Shown: piece by piece, positions 61,037 through 64,000 of the stretch
How positions within the stretch are numbered: position 1 is the stretch's first letter
Layout of the letters: every line of letters starts with the position of its first letter
The notes under the pieces: generated by a model
The model's database searches: none
Told to the model about the DNA's origin: nothing
The model's input: only the letters and a program-made list of their open reading frames with translations
DNA from: Psychroflexus halocasei
Lineage (GTDB): Bacteria > Bacteroidota > Bacteroidia > Flavobacteriales > Flavobacteriaceae
Direction of reading: 5' to 3'
Assembly (NCBI RefSeq): GCF_900107595.1
Contig: NZ_FNQF01000006.1
Location: forward strand, 124,001 to 188,000
DNA: 64,000 nt
Program-made: the position numbers and the translations under genes

Positions 61037-61044
61037 CAAATGTA
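61037..61044 (-). promoter_or_regulatory. -7 box of the iron ABC operon
   Basis: On the minus strand TACATTTG, 22 bases before the ATG of the substrate-binding gene. Confidence 0.6.
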
Positions 61045-61045
61045 T

Positions 61046-61068
61046 TAATTTAGAATAGATTTAAATAG
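61046..61068. promoter_or_regulatory. Dyad operator of the iron ABC operon
   Basis: TAATTTAGA, 5 bases, then TTTAAATAG: 8/9 and 7/9 matches to the consensus arms. It adjoins the -7 box on the upstream side, exactly as in the heme receptor promoter. Confidence 0.55.
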
Positions 61069-61216
61069 TGAATATAGAAATAAGCCGTTTATTTTAACAT
61101 TTATTAAGAAATAAAAACTTGAACATTCTGTTTATCAGGTGTTTATGGTTTTTTGAATTTAATAAAGCTGAAATGAATAAGATTCTTTTATCTTTAATTA
61201 AATTTGGTTTATATTA

Positions 61217-61230
61217 TAAACTAGTTTATT
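61217..61230. promoter_or_regulatory. Palindrome over the promoter of the membrane protein/HTH pair
   Basis: ATAAACTAGTTTAT is a perfect 14-bp palindrome whose right end overlaps a TATTTTTG -7 box (61228-61235). Position suggests an autoregulatory operator for the downstream winged-helix gene. Confidence 0.45.
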
Positions 61231-61251
61231 TTTGATTAAAATTATTAGAAT

Positions 61252-61803
61252 ATGGAAACAACTAAAAGCATAAAAATTATTGAAGAAATGATGAGAGAAA
61301 GCCGAAAATCGCTTCATCGATATTCAGTTTATTTCATTATTTGGGGTGCAGTGATGGGTATTGCTGGTTTAGTAGAATTTTTTTTGATAGGCCTTATTGA
61401 CACAGCTTGGATTGTTTGGCCAATTGCAGGTGGTATAGGAGGGGCTTTGGTAGCTCTATCTCAAAGAAAAAATGATTTTCGGGTTGAAACTGTATTTGAT
61501 CGTATAATGAAGTATGTTTGGATTTCTTTTGGTATATGTTTATTATTTGTCATTATTTATAGTGTCAAATCTTTAATGCCACCTCATGCCTTAATATTAC
61601 TTTTAGCCGCAAATGCAACTTTTATTAGTGCTGCAATTACCAAAAATAAAGCCCTTTTCGTTGGCGGAATTATTCTTGTTGTGACAGCAATTATCAGCGG
61701 TTTTTTTATTGAAGGTAAATGGGTGAGCCTTGTTTATGCTATAGGAATGATGGGTGGCTATTTCATACCAGGTTTATATACGAAAAAAAATGAAAAAGCT
61801 TAA
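61252..61803 (+). CDS. Five-to-six-span hypothetical membrane protein
   Basis: A 183-residue inner-membrane protein. An N-terminal cytosolic helix with basic and acidic residues (TTKSIKIIEEMMRESRKSLHRYS) precedes hydrophobic segments at about 24-45, 50-67, 88-105, 110-126, 130-150 and 155-175. The first part resembles the leader segments of small proteins cotranscribed with winged-helix regulators in Bacteroidetes, but I know no function. Its stop lies 14 bases inside the next gene. Confidence 0.72.
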   Translation: METTKSIKIIEEMMRESRKSLHRYSVYFIIWGAVMGIAGLVEFFLIGLIDTAWIVWPIAGGIGGALVALSQRKNDFRVETVFDRIMKYVWISFGICLLFVIIYSVKSLMPPHALILLLAANATFISAAITKNKALFVGGIILVVTAIISGFFIEGKWVSLVYAIGMMGGYFIPGLYTKKNEKA

Positions 61804-62071
61804 TCCTTTATTACATCAGGAACTAAGACTAAGTATAATTAGTTTTTTAGCAAATGTGGAATGGGTAGAATTTAATAAATTACTAGAAGCCACTTCTGCT
61901 TCAAAAGGTAATCTAAGTGTGCAACTTAAAAAGTTAGAGACTGCTGATTATATTGAAATTGAAAAATCTTTTAAAGATAATTACCCTTTAACGCGATGCA
62001 GAATGACAGAGCTTGGGCGAGATGAACTTGAGTCTTACATTCAAACTTTAAAGTCAATGTTAGATATTTAA
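61790..62071 (+). CDS. Winged-helix transcriptional regulator (HTH_34/PadR-like)
   Basis: A 93-residue DNA-binding protein. I start at the ATG 61790 (MKKLNPLLHQELRLSIISFLA), which overlaps the preceding gene by 14 bases; an earlier in-frame ATG would add only residues read from inside that gene. The helix-turn-helix is FNKLLEATSASKGNLSVQLKKLETADYIEIEKSF with a wing around 55-70 (TRCRMTELGRDELESY). It probably controls its own operon through the palindrome at 61217. Regulator and membrane protein pairs of this type are common but poorly characterised. Confidence 0.85.
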   Translation: MKKLNPLLHQELRLSIISFLANVEWVEFNKLLEATSASKGNLSVQLKKLETADYIEIEKSFKDNYPLTRCRMTELGRDELESYIQTLKSMLDI

Positions 62072-62286
62072 TCAAAATGAATATTAGTATCCTATGATTT
62101 CAAATTTTAACATTATTTAATTTATTTCATAAAAATTTGGTTTTTGATGATGATTTTATCATCCATCACCATTTACTTGATTGATTTAATAATGAAATAT
62201 GCTAGTTAATAATTGTTGAGGCTATTTAAAAAGTTGATGCGCATCTTTTTTATTTTCTTATTTATAATTGTTCTATATTAAAATTA
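62072..62286. other. Spacer before the terminal receptor
   Basis: About 215 AT-rich bases with no gene visible; short inverted sequence (TGATGATGATTTTATCATCCATCA) near 62145-62170 may be a weak hairpin. Confidence 0.35.
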
Positions 62287-62294
62287 TACATTTG
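62287..62294 (+). promoter_or_regulatory. -7 box of the terminal TonB receptor
   Basis: TACATTTG, 35 bases before the start codon and four bases ahead of the dyad at 62298. Confidence 0.55.
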
Positions 62295-62297
62295 CAT

Positions 62298-62320
62298 TTA
62301 TTTAGATTTATTACAAATAA
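62298..62320. promoter_or_regulatory. Dyad operator of the terminal TonB receptor
   Basis: TTATTTAGA, TTTAT, TACAAATAA: the left arm is exact and the right arm 7/9. It covers the expected transcription start region, the same geometry as at the LysR gene. Confidence 0.6.
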
Positions 62321-62328
62321 AAGACTAA

Positions 62329-64000
62329 ATGAAGCAAGTTATTTTCAGTTTATTCTTATCGCTCAGTGTAACGTTTGTTGCATTTGCTCAGCAATCTTCA
62401 AAATCACTTTCTGGAGAAGTTGTCTACAAAAATGGTGACCCAGTTATTTCTGCTTTTGTTTATATAAAGGAAGGTAGTAAGCATGCTTACACAGATGAAA
62501 AAGGTCAGTTTACAATTACTGACTTGAAGTCTAAAGCCTATGAAGTCATCGTTCAGCCTTTCGGTAAAAGTGAAATTCGTTTAAAAACGGATTTGACAAA
62601 TACTTCTGACTTCTTAAAAATTCAATTAGAAGAAGATGAAACTTTTGAACTTGATAATGTGATTATTGAAAGTAAATCTAAAGGGCGTTTAACCAAAGAA
62701 AAAGGCTACAGCGTTGAGGTGATCACAACTAAAGATTTGGCGCTTCAAAGTTTAGGCTCGAATGAAATATTAGACCGGTCAGCAGGTGTGAAAATCAGAC
62801 AATCTGCTGGTTTAGGTTCATCTGTCAATTATAACCTTAATGGATTATCTGGAAATTCTGTCCGTGTTTTTATTGATGGCATCCCGATCCGTAATTACGG
62901 TCGTGCTTTTTCATTAAGCAGTATTCCGCCTTCTATGATTGAGCGAATTGAAGTTTATAAAGGTGTTTTGCCAGGTGAATTAACTGAAGATGCTTTGGGT
63001 GGAGGAATCAATGTTGTTCTGAAAAAAGAAAAGAAAACCAACCTAACAGCTTCCTATACTTTCGGTTCTTTCAACACGCATCAGGCAGATATTAATGGAA
63101 ACTTCTACCATGAAAAAACAGGAATAAATACACAGCTTTCAGCTTTTTACACATATACAGATAACAATTATGAGGTTTATGGCGACAATGTTTATGTTGT
63201 TAATCCGCAAACTGGAAAAGTAAAATATGTCAAAGCTGAGCGTTTTCATGATGCTTATGAATCAAAAGGCGTTAAAGCTGATATTGGTGTGAGAGATAAA
63301 TCTTGGGCTGATGAATTAACACTGGGTTTATTGATCTCCGATATGGATAATGACATTCAAACAGGCGCAACAATGGATGTGGTTTACGGTAACCGTCGCA
63401 GTGAACGCGACACGAAAATGGCAAGTTTAAAGTATAAAAAATCGGATATTCTACTTGACGGTCTAGATTTTAATACATTTTCTTCTTTCTCTCAAACCAA
63501 TCGTAAAGTGATTGATACAATTCCTTATATGTATAATTGGTTGGGTGAAATTATCCGTGACGCTGACGGAAATCCGATTAACTGGAGAAATTCTGGTGGT
63601 GAAGGTGGTCAAGCTACTTTAGCAAATAACAAAGAAAAGAACTTTGCAAATAGAACTGGTTTGGCTTATGAATTTATTGAGAATCATAGCCTTAAAGGGA
63701 ATTTCTTTTATAACAGATTTACGCGTGATATTGATGACCCGATGCTGCCAAAAGCTGAAAACGAGCTATTGGATACACGCTTTTTAAGTAAGCAAATTTA
63801 TAGTTTAAGCTATGACGCTTCTTTCTTTGATGAAAAGTTCAGCACCTCTTTATTTTTCAAATACTATAAACAAAAAGTCGAGTTAACTGATATTCAGAAA
63901 GATAGAAATGACAATATTATTGCAACTAAATATGATAAATCAATCTCAAATGAAGGCTATGGTTTAGCGCTTTCTTATGAAGTTCATCCTAAAGTTTTAT
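62329..64000 (+). CDS. TonB-dependent receptor, C-terminus cut by window edge
   Basis: The first 557 codons of an outer-membrane receptor. Signal peptide about 1-20 (ending AFAQQ), a CarboxypepD_reg-like domain (25-105, SGEVVYKNGDPVISAFVYI, GQFTITDLKS), then a plug domain (about 115-225) with VEVITTKDLALQSLGSNEIL, LNGLSGNSVRVFIDGIPIRNYG and IERIEVYKGVLPGELTEDALGGGINVV, and the start of the barrel. The dyad operator upstream suggests metal- or iron-responsive expression. The gene runs off the right edge, so nothing can be said about the C-terminus or ligand. Confidence 0.92.
   Translation, partial: MKQVIFSLFLSLSVTFVAFAQQSSKSLSGEVVYKNGDPVISAFVYIKEGSKHAYTDEKGQFTITDLKSKAYEVIVQPFGKSEIRLKTDLTNTSDFLKIQLEEDETFELDNVIIESKSKGRLTKEKGYSVEVITTKDLALQSLGSNEILDRSAGVKIRQSAGLGSSVNYNLNGLSGNSVRVFIDGIPIRNYGRAFSLSSIPPSMIERIEVYKGVLPGELTEDALGGGINVVLKKEKKTNLTASYTFGSFNTHQADINGNFYHEKTGINTQLSAFYTYTDNNYEVYGDNVYVVNPQTGKVKYVKAERFHDAYESKGVKADIGVRDKSWADELTLGLLISDMDNDIQTGATMDVVYGNRRSERDTKMASLKYKKSDILLDGLDFNTFSSFSQTNRKVIDTIPYMYNWLGEIIRDADGNPINWRNSGGEGGQATLANNKEKNFANRTGLAYEFIENHSLKGNFFYNRFTRDIDDPMLPKAENELLDTRFLSKQIYSLSYDASFFDEKFSTSLFFKYYKQKVELTDIQKDRNDNIIATKYDKSISNEGYGLALSYEVHPKVL

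Noticed and set aside
1-64000. CRISPR array, tRNA or rRNA genes, insertion sequence
   Set aside because: No regularly spaced repeats, no cloverleaf with CCA-side features and no transposase-like protein were found by reading.

Overview
The window is AT-rich DNA from a marine or aquatic-type member of the Bacteroidota, most likely Flavobacteriaceae. The evidence is type IX secretion (T9SS) C-terminal sorting domains on many exported proteins, a PorZ homologue, SusC/RagA-style TonB-dependent receptors, DUF5117/5118 metalloproteases, lipoproteins with short lipoboxes, very short leaders and Bacteroidetes-type -7 boxes (TAnnTTTG) a few bases before start codons. No rRNA, tRNA, CRISPR array or transposase was seen. 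Both window edges cut genes: a metalloprotease at the left and a TonB-dependent receptor at the right.

Region 1 (1-21 kb) is mostly housekeeping: two paralogous zinc metalloproteases, a GreA/Rnk-like factor, glutamate dehydrogenase, porZ-recO, lysS, a D-2-hydroxyacid dehydrogenase, lspA, aspartate kinase with a GNAT acetyltransferase, fbp, fhs and rfbA. A small lipoprotein between fbp and fhs is flanked by two copies of the same terminator region.

Region 2 (21-34.6 kb) is a divergent heme/metal acquisition locus. On the minus strand eight closely spaced genes encode a DUF6607 protein, an ankyrin protein, a DUF2271 protein, a PepSY-flavodoxin-reductase fusion, a small Cys/His protein, a TonB-dependent receptor, a second small protein and a His-tailed DUF4625 lipoprotein. 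On the plus strand lie a second TonB-dependent receptor, a HmuY lipoprotein and a HmuY-like protein carrying a T9SS sorting signal.

Region 3 (34.7-50.7 kb) holds an apparent copper island. From 46988 down to 36314 every gene is on the minus strand: a small Cys protein, a YtkA/FixH-like lipoprotein, an OprC-like copper receptor (CxxxM plus HxM), MbnP, a diheme MbnH/MauG-type peroxidase, SCO1, another small Cys protein, an AraC regulator, a frameshifted YHS-domain gene, and two membrane proteins ending in cytochrome c domains, one CydA-like. The island is bracketed on the plus strand by fragments of T9SS sorting-domain genes and by near-identical 114-bp repeats, a third copy of which ends the intact gene at 48487.

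Region 4 (51-64 kb) has a 1246-residue T9SS adhesin followed by a small PID-CTERM-like protein, a YCF48/BNR-like T9SS protein, a ferric-iron ABC transporter, a membrane protein with a winged-helix regulator, and a TonB-dependent receptor running off the end.

The most coherent unexpected signal is a dyad, TTATTTAGA-N5-TCTAAATAA, placed against the -7 box of the heme receptor, the ferric ABC transporter, the terminal receptor, a LysR gene and (weaker) a T9SS gene. This looks like a metal-responsive regulon; the regulator that binds it is not known from the sequence.
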